Shown in pieces: positions 26,901 through 34,391 of a DNA stretch of 64,000 nt (its first letter is position 1; every line of letters begins with the position of its first letter). This DNA comes from Candidatus Sumerlaeaceae bacterium. Lineage in GTDB: Bacteria; Sumerlaeota; Sumerlaeia; Sumerlaeales; Sumerlaeaceae. Where the stretch lies: assembly GCA_019695055.1 (NCBI GenBank), contig JAIBAT010000053.1, positions 1 through 64,000 of the forward strand, in the 5' to 3' direction. Made by a program: the position numbers and the translations under genes. The notes under the pieces are model-generated. The model worked only from the letters and a program-made list of their open reading frames with translations, ran no database searches and was not told the DNA's origin.

Positions 26901-28169
26901 GATCCAATCGTGCTCAAACGAAACGCCGGAGTCCTCGGCCTCCATGTTGTTTGGGATTTCGTTGCCGACATAGCTGGCGAGCTGGGACTGGCTGGTGGTT
27001 CCGGTGCTGCCGGTGTTGATGTAAAGCCCATAGGTGTTCACGGTGCCGGCATTTGTGTGAAAACTCAGCAGGATGCGCTCCCAAAAGGTGCCCTCTGCCT
27101 CGTTGTTCATGTCGGCGGATTTTCGCGGAGGCGTGCCCACATTGTCGTCACTATCCTTGGTAAAGCCCGGGAAATCGTAGATGTCGCTCGTTATTCCCTG
27201 ACCATTCCCGCGTTGAACCCAATAGCGCGACGCCTCGTACTCGCGAGGAAATCCGGAAACGCCATACCCGCGATCCACATCCCCCATGCCATTGCCGAAA
27301 CGAATGGCATCGGCGATGACCACGCCGGACTCGCCGGGGGCATAATTGGAGATTTCAACATAGCCCGAAGCACCTGCGTTAAAATGAAAATTGCCAAGCC
27401 ACACCCATCCCTGACCCACCCGGCGGTGGTTGACGCGGATATCGCTTTCGCCACCGCTGTGGCTAATGCGGTAGAGTTGTTTGACGCGGTCACCACCCCA
27501 GCGCACCCAGGTGTAGACTGGATAGAACCCACTGACGGGAATGTTTGGGGTATAGCGGGCTGCGGCGGTTTGTGTGGTCGTATCTGTGGAGGCGAAGCGA
27601 TAAGGTACGGGATCGCCGGGATTGCCGTAATAAATGGTCGAAGTCGTATCTGACCACGCGCCCGTATAGTTCACGCCCGGGGACCCATTGTCGAGAACCA
27701 CTTCCTTTAATTGGTGGCCAACGGGACGAAAGGGAACCACGGTCGCCCCTGCGTTTCGGCAGTACTCCACGAAGAAGTTCAACTGCTCAATATTGCCGTA
27801 GTCTTCGACCACGCTGTTGAAGTTTCCGCGTTGTGTGTACCATGTGCGGTCGCCATCAGTGGGCGCGGTGTCGTCCTGGTCTGAAGTCCATCCGTGCCCG
27901 GCGCTGCAATATACGACAACGCCCGATAGGGCACCGGTGGGTTGGGAGTTGGCTGTGGGGTTCAGTGGCGAGAGTTTGGCTGGGGGCTGCATAGTTTTCG
28001 ATGGCTTGGTGGGTGTGTCCCGCCAGTCGATATGCGGTGGTCGATAGATTACGACGGGGCCCGTGCTGGGATCGGTTTCGCCTTCGGCGTGGACAGCGGG
28101 CGGGTGCAGGAATACCATGGATGCCAGAAGTGGCAGACATACCCGCATAAGAGATCGGGGGGCACTCAT
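23937..28169 (-). CDS. Large secreted amidase-like protein with golvesin-like insertion, Fn3 and DCNxNG repeats
   Basis: 1,410 residues from ATG 28169, which has CGGAGAG upstream; an in-frame ATG at 28190 lacks a ribosome-binding site. Signal peptide VCLPLLASMVFLHPPAVHA. Amidase_3-like half 1 (VVYCSAGHGWTSD, then EDYGNIEQLN) is followed by a golvesin-like insertion (about 165-300: YRISHSGGESDI, WVWLGNFHF, VVIADAIRFGNG). Half 2 carries ILLSFHTNAG and GEVASHEDSRDALLL, plausible third and fourth zinc/catalytic positions. Then come an Fn3 domain (about 510-605), a GATase1-like alpha/beta region (about 610-860), DCNNNGITDSAE-type acidic repeats (about 860-960) likely to bind calcium, and a beta-rich C-terminus. 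Similar proteins are often labelled xanthan lyase. It would act outside the cell, on peptidoglycan or another polymer. Confidence 0.8.
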   Translation of the reverse strand: MSAPRSLMRVCLPLLASMVFLHPPAVHAEGETDPSTGPVVIYRPPHIDWRDTPTKPSKTMQPPAKLSPLNPTANSQPTGALSGVVVYCSAGHGWTSDQDDTAPTDGDRTWYTQRGNFNSVVEDYGNIEQLNFFVEYCRNAGATVVPFRPVGHQLKEVVLDNGSPGVNYTGAWSDTTSTIYYGNPGDPVPYRFASTDTTTQTAAARYTPNIPVSGFYPVYTWVRWGGDRVKQLYRISHSGGESDIRVNHRRVGQGWVWLGNFHFNAGASGYVEISNYAPGESGVVIADAIRFGNGMGDVDRGYGVSGFPREYEASRYWVQRGNGQGITSDIYDFPGFTKDSDDNVGTPPRKSADMNNEAEGTFWERILLSFHTNAGTVNTYGLYINTGSTGTTSQSQLASYVGNEIPNNMEAEDSGVSFEHDWISPRSQGALGGNYGEIRAFGSSPNIGNNDEMAATIGEVASHEDSRDALLLRDPRCRRIIARASYRAILKFLNDGSGGAIPLNFLPEPPTNVAAKSDSSGNVTISWQPPPTGYPRGDAATGYVIYQSSNGYGFSNPIAVAGGSTTSTIISGLAREKNYYFQVAATNAGGESLPSETIGVRIPANAMEQRVLVVNGFDRFDFQMSPIEVITSNVLSTANTAGATFGVILPRQMNSFDYVVQHGEALQTCGRSFDTASNEAVSSGSISLSDYGAVVWIGGEESTFNKTLSSTEQSLLQTYLAAGGKLLITGTEFGADLDLGGQGAVFYNSAMRADFSANDAGSYAAGGVGGGIFSGLNINFSTAAGAPYDADAPDVILPLNGSTAALQYTGPGTTAAVQYSGTGKVVYLAFPFECIGDATTRSEVMCATMNFFGVSAPMVDCNNNGITDSAEIAGNDCNNNGQLDVCDLATPPSLDCDNDGLIDTCEIAAVPSLDCDCNGQLDTCEIASNPSLDCNGNDVLDSCDPPTTFALVYNDTFTSEVISPPGTLNGWSYFGMNTPGFAVSSFDPTSGSLTNFVASESGNPNPRYRISGIVGNVDHWLPQSSIGPANYVRGKFYIFASGQANPAAKNQIPGVRVRLANRFAVSGLQEIFPSVGLDAPNELLYSELAPSTDPAKPSVYRLDFDPVDVPYLTSNANVEGVMRGFEAYAFEPQMVGYINMVQSVIGVYPASQSGNGIAPLKVYQTTGGDAGDLKLMAQAEVTTRSYILSNVEGVFPTSDPTPPGPIFFDSAAGAQLDTSQVSASRVGIISRDFNPDGTTGSLTTRIRIEPLKLYKIRYHLTSTQQANRNSQVRLRARTARFGWSSKFEVGGALAAGGLTNAIAQQALPGVGTQNPDKETADTTGGWYTLFIHSPLDPAVRPEFPQGTPLSASMPLLSSQPGPGVNATSNRDLLVSLDLIDTLSQGDPTGLEKGNVTVDRIEIRQYDEFCD

Positions 28170-28340
28170 AAGGCGGACTCTCCGATCCATTGATTAGTAT
28201 CCATGGCTGAATTCCATGTCTGAATTGGGGTGGCTACTGTCGCCGGGAGAGTCAAGGTTTTCCCCTCTCCTTTAGGGGTGAAATAGAGCCTGGGGGACAA
28301 CGAAAACAATCGTGAAAATGCCCTGTGGGGTTTCAATTTC

Positions 28341-29450
28341 TCAGCGGATTGTTTTGCCGTTTGAATTTAGCACATAGTCATATTTGCCAGGCGGCAATTG
28401 GCTTTCAGCACTCGCCCTTGGCAGGAAGTCGGTTTTGCCAAACTTGATAAATCGCAACCATGGAACATCGTTAAAATACTGGTATTTGCCGTCGGAATCT
28501 GTTTCAACATGTTCAAAGTCCTGGTAGTCTTCGTAGTCCCCTGGCCTGCGAGGATTTGAAACGCCGAAGGAAATGCGCAATCCCGTAACGGGTTTCCCTG
28601 CCTCATTCGAAACTCGGCCGTAGTACCGGTACTTCTTCCCTTCCGACAAACGCACAACTATCGACATGCTCTTTGCGTCGGTGGCGACAGGAATCCTCCC
28701 GACATTATCTTTGATCGATTTGCCATTAAGGATGGTTTCCACCCATGAGCCCCCCGCAGCCATCTCAAACTGCACAGGGTGAACGTTATGAAAGTGGAAT
28801 CGGCCCTTGCGGTCTGTTTCGGTGGATGTGGTCCAGAGTTCAGCGCCGTACCCAGTGTGGGTTCCTGCGTGAAGATCATGCTGGATCTGCACCGAATGGT
28901 TTGGGACCGGCTTCCCTTCCAGGGTCTCCACCACGCCCTCAACCTCAATTCCCTTCCGAAGACGCATAGTGACTCTGGATGGTTTAGAGCCCAATGGGAT
29001 TGCAGACCCCCACTCGTTCCTGAAGTAGTTATCCGGGTAAGGGCTATTGACAATACGGGGGCTTACCGCACCGGAGTGGGTAGTTGAGGGGTCAACGACA
29101 AGGTAACGACCACCCAGCTTGTCCCGTCCCGGCAAGGGGTTGGTAGAAGTCGTTTGCCTGTCCCAGAAGTCGTGCAGGTCGAATCGCACGGTGAACTTTC
29201 CGTCCCTGTTGGTCACGTAGGTGGTTTGGTAATCCATGCGGTGCGGCAGGCCGATCTCGGCTCGGTCTGCGGTTTTCAGTTCGGCCACTATGCCGGAGGC
29301 GGGTTTGCCCTTCGGATCAAGAATGTGAACGTGGAGAAGCCTCTCGGAAGGTTGGCTGTTTCCGGCTCCCTGAACGCTAAGTGTTCCCAAGAAAGCGATA
29401 AAGGTCAGCAGCCCTATTTGCCCCAGTAGTATTTTCACGAAACTCTGCAT
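28341..29450 (-). CDS. Secreted protein with carboxypeptidase-regulatory-like (prealbumin-type) domains
   Basis: 369 residues from ATG 29450, which has GGAGA upstream and directly opens a signal peptide (ILLGQIGLLTFIAFLGTLSVQG). A longer in-frame start at 29594 would bury it. Three beta-sandwich repeats can be read, each with the pattern V-x(n)-GKP then TDxxGKF/Y: LDPKGKPASGIVAEL with NRDGKFTVRF, LEGKPVPNHSVQI with DRKGRFHFHNV, and NEAGKPVTGLRISF with DSDGKYQYF. These are CarboxypepD_reg-like domains, usually found in secreted or cell-surface proteins, where they bind or space other domains. No catalytic domain is visible. Base composition is lower in G+C than neighbouring housekeeping genes. 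Confidence 0.75.
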   Translation of the reverse strand: MQSFVKILLGQIGLLTFIAFLGTLSVQGAGNSQPSERLLHVHILDPKGKPASGIVAELKTADRAEIGLPHRMDYQTTYVTNRDGKFTVRFDLHDFWDRQTTSTNPLPGRDKLGGRYLVVDPSTTHSGAVSPRIVNSPYPDNYFRNEWGSAIPLGSKPSRVTMRLRKGIEVEGVVETLEGKPVPNHSVQIQHDLHAGTHTGYGAELWTTSTETDRKGRFHFHNVHPVQFEMAAGGSWVETILNGKSIKDNVGRIPVATDAKSMSIVVRLSEGKKYRYYGRVSNEAGKPVTGLRISFGVSNPRRPGDYEDYQDFEHVETDSDGKYQYFNDVPWLRFIKFGKTDFLPRASAESQLPPGKYDYVLNSNGKTIR

Positions 29451-29674
29451 GAACTTGCCGTCTCCAGAAATCAACTGCACAATGAGCCACGGCCTCTGGA
29501 TTTTGCGCAACCGCGAATATACGATCCAAACTTTTGCCGCAATTCCGCAACTGATTGTGAAGATGGGACGGTTCGGGGGCATCTGCTTTCTCATTACCGC
29601 CTAACTTTTGTGGTTAAATGTGGCCCGCTCCTTGCCGCGCAGTCATCCGCAGCAAGAAAACAAGGGAGGGGCAG

Positions 29675-30109
29675 ATGAAGACCAAGAGATGTCGTAATCG
29701 CGGATTTACCTTTATCGAAATCATGATTGTTGTCGTCATCATAGGGATTATCATGTCGGCGGCGGTGCCGCGAATGCTGGGGCAGACCAATCACGCTCGC
29801 ACGGCGTCCACCCAGGCAACGCTGAGTTCCATCGTCACGGCATTGGGCCTGTTTGAGGCCAAGGCGGGGCGGCTGCCCACAACGGAAGAGGGATTGGGAG
29901 CTCTCGTGCGAAAGCCGACCGGCCTTTCGGAGGACGAATGGGCGGGAAAACTCTTTCCCGCAGTACCATGCGATGCCTGGAAGGAGGAGTTTGTCTACCG
30001 CGCTCCGGGCGACGCCGATATGGATTACGATCTGCTGTCAAAGGGACCGGACAAGGTGGAGAAGACGGGGGATGATATTTCGCTGAACCTGACAAAAGAC
30101 GCGGACTAG
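29675..30109 (+). CDS. Type II secretion/type IV pilus pseudopilin, GspG-like
   Basis: 144 residues from ATG 29675, with GGGAGGGG upstream. The class III prepilin signal is textbook: a short basic leader (KTKRCRNRG), then FTFIEIMIVVVIIGIIMSA with Glu at +5. The C-terminal part carries the GspG features GRLPTTEEGLGALV and a final YDLLSKGPDKVEKTGDDI, where acidic residues bind calcium in GspG. Processed by prepilin peptidase, it would assemble into a pseudopilus spanning the periplasm. No other secretion gene is adjacent, so it is isolated here. GspG is the best family guess; a type IV pilin-like role is possible. Confidence 0.85.
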   Translation: MKTKRCRNRGFTFIEIMIVVVIIGIIMSAAVPRMLGQTNHARTASTQATLSSIVTALGLFEAKAGRLPTTEEGLGALVRKPTGLSEDEWAGKLFPAVPCDAWKEEFVYRAPGDADMDYDLLSKGPDKVEKTGDDISLNLTKDAD

Positions 30110-30142
30110 GAGTGAAAAAGCGTTTCATTTAGTCCGCGGTTT

Positions 30143-30164
30143 GAACGGACAAAAGTGTCCGTTC
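30143..30164. repeat. Perfect 8-bp inverted repeat
   Basis: GAACGGAC (30143-30150), loop aaaagt, GTCCGTTC (30157-30164). It lies between the convergent gspG-like and pnp genes, next to a second, longer hairpin. It has no following T run. It may be a terminator partner or a dispersed palindromic element. Confidence 0.6.
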
Positions 30165-30168
30165 CACG

Positions 30169-30203
30169 AAAAACCCCGTCAGGGAAGTGAATCCCTGACG
30201 GGG
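30169..30203 (-). terminator. Rho-independent terminator of pnp
   Basis: Perfect 12-bp stem CCCCGTCAGGGA (30174-30185) / TCCCTGACGGGG (30192-30203) with a 6-base loop. On the minus strand it is followed by five T residues (A run 30169-30173 on the plus strand). It lies 30 bases after the pnp stop. Confidence 0.85.
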
Positions 30204-30232
30204 TGAACAATGCTTTATGGACTGCCCGGGGT

Positions 30233-32716
30233 TTAGCCGAGTTCGTTCTCGACCTCGCCGCTCCACTCGCGCTTGGCGGGGGGCTCGTTCAACGAGGACG
30301 GAGACTCGAAAATCGGGTCGTCGTGCTCGGGTGCTGGTGTGCTTTCGCGCGCTGGGGCTGGTCCATGGCTGGTGCGGTCGTGTCCGCCCCGATCCGGGCG
30401 CGGGCCACGGTCGCGGTCGCCGCCTCGGAATCCGCCACGGTCGCCACCGCGTCCACCGCGATCACCGCCGCGGCCTCCACGGTCACGATCACCACCGCGC
30501 CCACCACGATCGCCGCCGCGTCCACCGCGATCACGGTCACGGCCTCCACGGTCGCGATCACCGCCGCGACCGCCACGACCACCGCCTTCATCGCCCCCTT
30601 CACTGGCGAGGTCAGGATAGATGGCCTGTTTGCGGCTCAAGCGAATCTTGCCCTTTTCGTCGATACCGATGACCTTGACCACCAGCTCGTCGCCGAGACG
30701 ACAGATATCCTCGACACGCTCAACGCGCCGGGGCTCCAGCTCGCTGACGTGGCAGAGGCCGTCCTTGCCCGGAAGGATTTCGACGAAGGCCCCGAAATCC
30801 TCGATGCGGGTGACTTTGCCCGTATAAATCTTGCCAATTTCGGCCTCGGCTGTGAGGTCGCGAATCCACTTGATGGCCTTTGCCATGGCTTCACCGTCGG
30901 CGCTGGCGATAAAGACCTGGCCGTTGTCATTGATATCGATCTTGGCGCCAGTCGTGGCCACGATTTCCTTGATGACCTTGCCACCACTGCCGATGACGTC
31001 GCGGATCTTGTCGGGGTTAATGGTGATCATCTGGATGCGAGGAGCGAACGGATTAAGGTCGGCACGGGGCTCGGTCAGACACTCGGCCATCTTGCCAAGG
31101 ATGTGGATGCGCCCGGCCTTGGCCTGAGCCAGAGCCTTCTCCATTATCTCGAAGGTGATACCCTCGATCTTGATGTCCATCTGAAGCGCCGTGATGCCGT
31201 CCTTGGTGCCGGCAACCTTGAAGTCCATGTCGCCGAGGTGATCCTCGAGGCCCATGATGTCGCTGAGGACGGCAAAGCGATCGCCTTCCTTGATGAGACC
31301 CATGGCGATACCGGCAACGGGAGCCTTGATCGGCACGCCGCCGTCCATGAGCGCGAGCGTGCCACTGCAGACGCTGGCCATGGAGGAGGAACCGTTGGAT
31401 TCAAGGATTTCGCTGACGAGGCGAATGGTGTAGGGAAAGGTTTCGTGATCGGGAATGATGGGGGCGATGGAGCGCTCGGCGAGCGCACCGTGGCCGATTT
31501 CGCGGCGGCCGGGGCCGCTGATTCGGCGAACTTCGCCCACGCTAAAGGACGGGAAGTTGTAGTGCAGGTAGAAGGTACGTTCACCCTTTTCCTGAAGCTG
31601 GTCAATTTCCTGGGTGTCCTCGGCGGTGCCGAGGGTCAAGACGCCCAACGATTGGGTCTGCCCGCGGGTGAAGAGCGAGGAACCATGGGTACGGGGCAGG
31701 ACGTTCACGTCCACATTGATGGGGCGGATTTCGTCGAGCTTGCGACCGTCGGCACGGACGCCCGTGTCCAGAACGCCAAGGCGCATGGACTTTGAGTACT
31801 CGTCCTCGAAAACGGATTTCATGACTTCCTTGACGTCGGGGTACTCGTCGGCGAGTTCGTCGATGATGGAGTCGCGAGCCTCGTCGAGGGCCTCGGCGCG
31901 CTCCTGCTTCTCGTAAAGCTCGGCTATCTTGGCAAACTTCGGCTGGCTGAGTTGGCGGATGCGCTCAATCAGCGGCACGTTACCTTCCGGCTTCACATAA
32001 GCCAGCTTCTCCTTGCCCACTTGTGTGCGGAGGGCTTCCTGCGCCTGACAGATCTTGATGATGGCATCGTGGCCGAACCGCAGGGCTGCGAGCATCTGCT
32101 CCTCGGTCAGCATTTCAGCTCCACTCTCCACCATGGTGATGGCGTTCTTGGTGCCAGCCACCACGAGGTCGAGCTTGCTGGTCTTCTGCTCTTCGAGAGT
32201 CGGGTTCAGGATAAAGTTCGTGCCATCATAACCCACACGAACGCCGGCGACAGGGTTGCTGAAGGGAATGTCGGAAATGATGAGGGCCGCGGAGGCTGCC
32301 GTGAGAGCCAGCACATCGGAACCGTTCTTGCCGTCGAAGGAGAGGACGTTGATGTAGACCTGGACTTCCTGGGTGAAACCATCCGGGAACAGGGGCCGAA
32401 GCGGGCGATCAATGAGGCGAGCGCTAAGGATTTCCGACTGAGTGGGACGGCCTTCGCGCTTGAAGAATCCTCCCGGCATGCGACCGCCGGCATACATCTT
32501 TTCGCGGTAGTCCACGGTGAGGGGGAAGAAGTCCAGCGGCTCGGGCCGCGGACCCGCCATGACGACCGAGGCAAGAACCACGGTTTCACCGTGGCTGGCC
32601 ACGATGGTGCCATTGGCCTGGCGGGCAACCTTTCCAGTTCCAAAGACGATTTCGTCTTTTCCAAAGGGTGCGGATTGGGTGGTCCCCATGAGACCACAGG
32701 TGGCTTTATCGGCCAT
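30233..32716 (-). CDS. pnp: Polyribonucleotide nucleotidyltransferase with RGG-rich tail
   Basis: 827 residues from ATG 32716 (AAAGGAAG upstream); a longer in-frame start at 32746 is not needed. It is a 3'-5' phosphorolytic exoribonuclease of RNA turnover. Two RNase PH cores are seen: FPLTVDYREKMYAGGRMPGG near 75, and HGSSLFTRGQTQSLG near 370 with FPSFSVGEVRRISGPGRREIGHG near 415. A KH domain (NPDKIRDVIGSGGKVIKEI, near 580) and an S1 domain (GKIYTGKVTRIEDFGAFVE, near 640) follow. After the S1 domain an unusual tail of about 120 residues contains more than ten RGG/RDRGG units, then a Pro/Glu-rich end. Typical PNPase is about 700 residues. It is downstream of rpsO, the classical order. Confidence 0.97.
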   Translation of the reverse strand: MADKATCGLMGTTQSAPFGKDEIVFGTGKVARQANGTIVASHGETVVLASVVMAGPRPEPLDFFPLTVDYREKMYAGGRMPGGFFKREGRPTQSEILSARLIDRPLRPLFPDGFTQEVQVYINVLSFDGKNGSDVLALTAASAALIISDIPFSNPVAGVRVGYDGTNFILNPTLEEQKTSKLDLVVAGTKNAITMVESGAEMLTEEQMLAALRFGHDAIIKICQAQEALRTQVGKEKLAYVKPEGNVPLIERIRQLSQPKFAKIAELYEKQERAEALDEARDSIIDELADEYPDVKEVMKSVFEDEYSKSMRLGVLDTGVRADGRKLDEIRPINVDVNVLPRTHGSSLFTRGQTQSLGVLTLGTAEDTQEIDQLQEKGERTFYLHYNFPSFSVGEVRRISGPGRREIGHGALAERSIAPIIPDHETFPYTIRLVSEILESNGSSSMASVCSGTLALMDGGVPIKAPVAGIAMGLIKEGDRFAVLSDIMGLEDHLGDMDFKVAGTKDGITALQMDIKIEGITFEIMEKALAQAKAGRIHILGKMAECLTEPRADLNPFAPRIQMITINPDKIRDVIGSGGKVIKEIVATTGAKIDINDNGQVFIASADGEAMAKAIKWIRDLTAEAEIGKIYTGKVTRIEDFGAFVEILPGKDGLCHVSELEPRRVERVEDICRLGDELVVKVIGIDEKGKIRLSRKQAIYPDLASEGGDEGGGRGGRGGDRDRGGRDRDRGGRGGDRGGRGGDRDRGGRGGDRGGRGGDRGGFRGGDRDRGPRPDRGGHDRTSHGPAPARESTPAPEHDDPIFESPSSLNEPPAKREWSGEVENELG

Positions 32717-32850
32717 GTTAATACTTCCTTTCTTTGCGCGCCACATAGGGCGGGCGGTTACGGGGCCGAATTCCGGGGAAGGGTGCTGTCGGGATTTTAC
32801 ATTCCGGCGGCCGGGGCAACCCTGCTGCCGATATCTAAAAGCCCGAACCG

Positions 32851-32869
32851 GTTTCGCTCGCTGCGAAAC
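32851..32869 (-). other. Stem-loop in the pnp leader, possible RNase processing site
   Basis: Perfect 7-bp stem GTTTCGC (32851-32857) / GCGAAAC (32863-32869) with a 5-base loop, between rpsO and pnp and about 135 bases upstream of the pnp start. In enterobacteria a pnp leader hairpin is cut by RNase III for autoregulation; whether this one does the same is inference. Confidence 0.35.
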
Positions 32870-32935
32870 AGCTTCCGGCGGTCATGCCTCGTTAGTTTGT
32901 GCTCAATCTTTCACTGCAATTCTTGGGGGCAAGCC

Positions 32936-32981
32936 CAAAAACAAAAAGGGCCGCGGAAAGCTTTCTGGCTTTCCACGGCCC
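32936..32981 (-). terminator. Rho-independent terminator of rpsO
   Basis: 14-bp stem with one G-U wobble: arms 32948-32961 and 32968-32981 (GGGCCG-x-GGAAAGC type). On the minus strand it is followed by TTTTTGTTTTT (plus-strand 32937-32947). It lies 7 bases after the rpsO stop and separates rpsO from pnp. Confidence 0.88.
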
Positions 32982-32987
32982 CTAAAC

Positions 32988-33257
32988 TTACTTTCTCAAA
33001 CCGAGCTTGTCGATCAAAGCGCGGTAGCGGGTGATCTCCGTGTTGCGGAGGTAGGTCAGCAGGCGCTTGCGCTGGCCGACGAGCATAAGCAACCCGCGAC
33101 GGGAGTGATGGTCCTTGGGGTGGGTCTTGAAGTGCTCCGTCAGATTCTGGATCCGCTCAGTGAGGAGGGCGACCTGGACTTCGGGCGAGCCGGTGTCCTT
33201 GTCGTGGGTCTTGTTGGCTTCGATGACGGCCTTTTTGGCCGCAGTGGTAATGCTCAT
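32988..33257 (-). CDS. rpsO: 30S ribosomal protein S15
   Basis: 89 residues, the standard length. The S15 signature is complete: [15 protein letters not shown] near 22, [19 protein letters not shown] near 39, and [20 protein letters not shown] near 63. S15 binds 16S rRNA early in small-subunit assembly. It is upstream of pnp on the same strand, the conserved rpsO-pnp order, but a strong terminator lies between them, so part of pnp transcription probably starts independently. Confidence 0.98.
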   Translation of the reverse strand: MSITTAAKKAVIEANKTHDKDTGSPEVQVALLTERIQNLTEHFKTHPKDHHSRRGLLMLVGQRKRLLTYLRNTEITRYRALIDKLGLRK

Positions 33258-33455
33258 GGGAAATGCACCCTTTTTCTATGTAATCGCCTCGGGCCCAGAA
33301 GCGCGCCGGGTGTGGTCGCAGCCCCGAGCGGGAGGTTCGGGAAGATGCTACCCGGCGGGGCGGGCAAAAATTCAGGGGCAGGCAACTTCTAAAGGGCTAA
33401 GCGCTGTAAATTGAGCACTCTACCAGCCAATGCGACCCTCGAAGGGCCGCTGTTT

Positions 33456-34385
33456 TCACGAATACCTGATCCTTGGGTCAAAGAACCCGTAAAGTAGGTC
33501 CACGACGAAGTTCATGATGATGAAGACAAAAGTCGTGAAAAGGACCGTGCCCATGATAACTGGCAGATCGCGAGTCAGGATTGCATTGCGCACCAGGGAA
33601 CCGATGCCGGGCCATTGGAAAAGGGATTCGGTCAGGATAGCACCGGTAAGATAGTCTGCGAGGCTTAAGCCAATAATGGTGATAATGGGAATCATCGCAT
33701 TCTTGAGCAGGTGCTTCAACACGACAGTCCGCTCGCTGAGGCCCTTGGCGCGTGCAGTTCGGAGAAAATCGGCCTGGCTTACCTCCAATACACTGGAACG
33801 CGTCATGCGGGCCAGATAGGCAATGGATCGCGATCCGAGGGTGACAGCAGGCAAAACCAGGAAGCGCAAGTCCACGGTGTCGCCGGGTCCTGTCCCACTG
33901 AGGTGTCGCCAGCCGATCGCTGTCGCCACGATAATAAGAAGCACGCCGGCCACGAAAACCGGCGTGGAGATTCCAACCAGCGCTCCGACCATGAGGGCCC
34001 GGTCAAACCACGTATCCTTCAGGAGAGCCGACACAATTCCAATGGACAGACCAAGGGTGACCGCCAAGAAAAACGCCGCCACGGCAAGATAGGCCGTGTT
34101 TTTAAAAGCCTCAAGAAGCAATTCTCGCACGGGGCGGTCCTTGCTCATGGAACTGCCGAAATCCAGGAACGGGATTCCCTTGGCGTAGTGGAAGAACTGC
34201 TTGTGAATGGGATCGTCAAGGTGCCACTCCGCGCGCAATTGGGCGCGCACATCCTCGCTGATTGTCTGCCCCAGCAGGGTTGTCGGATCGCCGGGAATGA
34301 ACCGCATAAGCAGGAACGTGAAGATCGCCACGCCGAGAAGCGTGGGAATCATCTGGAGGAAGCGGCGGCCTACAAAGGTTAGCAT
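33456..34385 (-). CDS. Peptide ABC transporter permease (DppB/OppB family)
   Basis: 309 residues with six membrane spans. The start is typical of DppB/OppB (RRFLQMIPTLLGVAIFTFLLMRFIPGDPT). The cytoplasmic EAA loop that docks the ATPase reads TARAKGLSERTVVLKHLLKNAMIPIITIIG near residues 210-240 (key residues A-x-G-x9-H-x-L-x-N). The sequence ends FVVDLLYGFFDPRIRYS, as in DppB. It is 6 bases downstream of the substrate-binding protein gene, so the two form an operon. The partner permease DppC and the ATPases DppD/DppF do not follow: the next gene downstream is rpsO. They must be elsewhere or have been lost. Confidence 0.93.
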   Translation of the reverse strand: MLTFVGRRFLQMIPTLLGVAIFTFLLMRFIPGDPTTLLGQTISEDVRAQLRAEWHLDDPIHKQFFHYAKGIPFLDFGSSMSKDRPVRELLLEAFKNTAYLAVAAFFLAVTLGLSIGIVSALLKDTWFDRALMVGALVGISTPVFVAGVLLIIVATAIGWRHLSGTGPGDTVDLRFLVLPAVTLGSRSIAYLARMTRSSVLEVSQADFLRTARAKGLSERTVVLKHLLKNAMIPIITIIGLSLADYLTGAILTESLFQWPGIGSLVRNAILTRDLPVIMGTVLFTTFVFIIMNFVVDLLYGFFDPRIRYS

Positions 34386-34391
34386 GGCGTA

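Noticed and set aside
30203-31795. 530-codon plus-strand frame over pnp
   Set aside because: It is antisense to pnp; its Ala/Thr/Val repeats are the complement of the RGG-coding repeats.
31952-33034. 360-codon plus-strand frame over pnp and its leader
   Set aside because: It is antisense to well-conserved pnp sequence and crosses the rpsO terminator hairpin.
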